From the NCBI GenBank assembly GCA_965368115.1, contig CBDULQ010000123.1, forward strand, positions 1-10,623: DNA of 10,623 nucleotides. The letters run 5' to 3'. Source of the stretch: CBDULQ01 sp965368115 (lineage in GTDB: Bacteria > Pseudomonadota > Gammaproteobacteria > SZUA-229). This document shows positions 9,622-10,623 of this stretch, piece after piece (position 1 is the stretch's first letter; every line of letters begins with the position of its first letter). Under the pieces are notes generated by a model. That model was not told where the DNA came from, did not search any database, and was given only the letters and a program-made list of their open reading frames with translations. The position numbers and the translations under genes were made by a program.

Positions 9622-9651
9622 AAAAGGGGATACCTGACGGTATCCCCTTTT
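9622..9651. terminator. Strong bidirectional intrinsic terminator
   Basis: AAAAGGGGATACC and GGTATCCCCTTTT pair perfectly over 13 bp around a TGAC loop, just after the nuclease stop. The GC-rich stem is flanked by an A tract on the left and a T tract on the right, so it has the shape of a terminator on both strands. It would end the nuclease transcript on the plus strand and the convergent LysR-family transcript on the minus strand. Confidence 0.92.
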
Positions 9652-9688
9652 ACTGATCCACTGGACATCATCGCGACAGGGTCCGGGT

Positions 9689-10567
9689 TCAGAAATACTC
9701 ACGCAGGTAATCGATCAATAAACGAACCTTCTGCGGTACAAACTGACGCTGCGGATAAACCGCGTTCACCTCGTAAGACGGCAACACGTAATCCGGCATC
9801 AGGTTTTTCAATTGGCCGGACTCAATATACGGGCGTGCCGAATACAGCATCATTGCCGCGATACCCAGCCCGGCCACAGTTGCCGTACCCATGATGTCCG
9901 GGCTGTTCACCTTGAGACGTCCATTCACCTTCACCGCATACGCCCGGCCTGCTTTTTCAAACTGCCATTCGGCAGGCGAATGACCGAGCGAATAGGTAAT
10001 GCACTCATGCTGCTGCAGATCGGCCGGGTGTTGCGGTTCGCCGTGACTGGCCAGGTAATCGGGACTGGCGACCAGCACCCGTGGACTCTGCCCGATACGT
10101 CGCGCGACGCAACTGGAATCGGTCAGCGGACCGATGCGAATCGCTACGTCGATGCCCTCTTTCAACAAATCCGCATAGTGGTTATCCAGCCTCAGGTCGA
10201 GTTTGATATCCGGGTAGCGGTGCAAAAAATCGTACAGGAACGGCATCAGGTAAATTTTACCGAAGGGTTCGGTGGCACTGATACGCAGTGTGCCGCTGGG
10301 ATGCCGCATGCCGCCCCCGACGCTGGCTTCCGCTTCGTTCAGATCATCGAGTATGCGACAGCAGTAACCGTAGTAATCCTGGCCATCTTCGGTCAACTGC
10401 AATCGCCGCGTACTGCGATTCAGCAGTTTACAGTTGAGGCGCTGCTCCAGTGCGGCGACATGTTTGCTGACGGTGGACTGGGACTGATCGGTCTCGCGGG
10501 CAACCAGCGAAAAACTACCCGCTTCCACCACGCGACGAAACAGCTGCATCGATTTAATGATATCCAT
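9689..10567 (-). CDS. LysR-family transcriptional regulator (CrgA/DmlR-like group)
   Basis: A 292-residue protein of typical LysR length. Residues 1-60 form the winged helix-turn-helix (MQLFRRVVEAGSFSLVARET, then STVSKHVAALEQRLNCKLLNRSTR). A linker helix follows, then the substrate-binding domain from about 91 (GTLRISATEPFGKIYLMPFL, then DVAIRIGPLTDSSCVARRIG), which resembles the CrgA-like group of periplasmic-binding-type domains. The effector is unknown. LysR proteins usually control a divergent neighbour, which here would lie past the right edge, and often themselves. The convergent nuclease gene is separated by a strong terminator, so there is no direct evidence that it is a target. The ribosome binding site is weak (AAGTGA a few bases upstream of the ATG), but the N-terminus begins exactly where the family domain does. 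Confidence 0.95.
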   Translation of the reverse strand: MDIIKSMQLFRRVVEAGSFSLVARETDQSQSTVSKHVAALEQRLNCKLLNRSTRRLQLTEDGQDYYGYCCRILDDLNEAEASVGGGMRHPSGTLRISATEPFGKIYLMPFLYDFLHRYPDIKLDLRLDNHYADLLKEGIDVAIRIGPLTDSSCVARRIGQSPRVLVASPDYLASHGEPQHPADLQQHECITYSLGHSPAEWQFEKAGRAYAVKVNGRLKVNSPDIMGTATVAGLGIAAMMLYSARPYIESGQLKNLMPDYVLPSYEVNAVYPQRQFVPQKVRLLIDYLREYF

Positions 10568-10583
10568 AAATCACTTTAATTTA

Positions 10584-10614
10584 TTCTTATCTGGAATAGA
10601 TATTATTCTTTCAG
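10584..10614 (-). promoter_or_regulatory. Candidate promoter and LysR-type operator for the regulator gene
   Basis: On the minus strand CTGAAA (complement of 10609-10614) and GATAAG (complement of 10586-10591) are 17 bases apart, each with four of six matches to the sigma-70 consensus. Overlapping the -10 is TTC-N7-GAA (10584-10596), which fits the T-N11-A dyad typical of LysR-type binding sites. Next to it is GAATA-N5-TATTC (10594-10608). This arrangement fits autoregulation and possibly control of an off-window divergent gene. Confidence 0.4.
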
Positions 10615-10623
10615 GCTTATAAC

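Noticed and set aside
9812..10579. 255-codon plus-strand open frame opposite the LysR gene
   Set aside because: It lies entirely antisense to a clear LysR-family protein and has no domain pattern of its own.

Overview
The window looks like chromosomal DNA of a gammaproteobacterium. The evidence is the set of protein families (a CreD-type membrane protein, a GlsB/YeaQ-type protein, an ExeM/NucH extracellular nuclease and a proteobacterial LysR regulator), mid-range GC with AT-richer gaps, and mostly GGAG/AAGG-like ribosome binding sites. A stand-alone protein resembling the RuBisCO small subunit hints at an autotrophic or formerly autotrophic lineage, but nothing in the window proves that. I see no rRNA, tRNA, CRISPR array, transposase, phage gene or attachment site.

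Layout, left to right. At 1-128 a minus-strand reading frame runs off the left edge and may be the start of a gene divergent from creD. Positions 371-1750 encode a CreD-like inner membrane protein, followed by a perfect 12-bp hairpin. Positions 1980-3164 and 3170-3448 form a tight two-gene unit: a cytoplasmic Asp-box (BNR) beta-propeller and a MoaD/ThiS-like ubiquitin-fold protein ending in Gly-Gly. Positions 3689-4414 encode a DUF2846-type lipoprotein. Convergent to it, 4491-4889 on the minus strand encodes the RbcS-like protein. A 577-base gap (4890-5466) holds several inverted repeats and a plausible promoter for the next gene. Positions 5467-5715 encode a GlsB/YeaQ-type glycine-rich membrane protein, 5836-6348 a DUF4405-type membrane protein with possible heme ligands, and 6427-9618 a large secreted ExeM/NucH-type nuclease. 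A strong bidirectional terminator (9622-9651) separates the nuclease from a convergent LysR-family regulator (9689-10567, minus), whose promoter region reaches the right edge.

Most of these genes look like separate small transcription units for envelope function and stress rather than one pathway. The only clear functional pairing is the propeller plus ubiquitin-like protein, 5 bases apart. That pair and the orphan RbcS-like protein are the least ordinary parts of the window. Neither is shown here to be a new system; both are candidates for comparative work.
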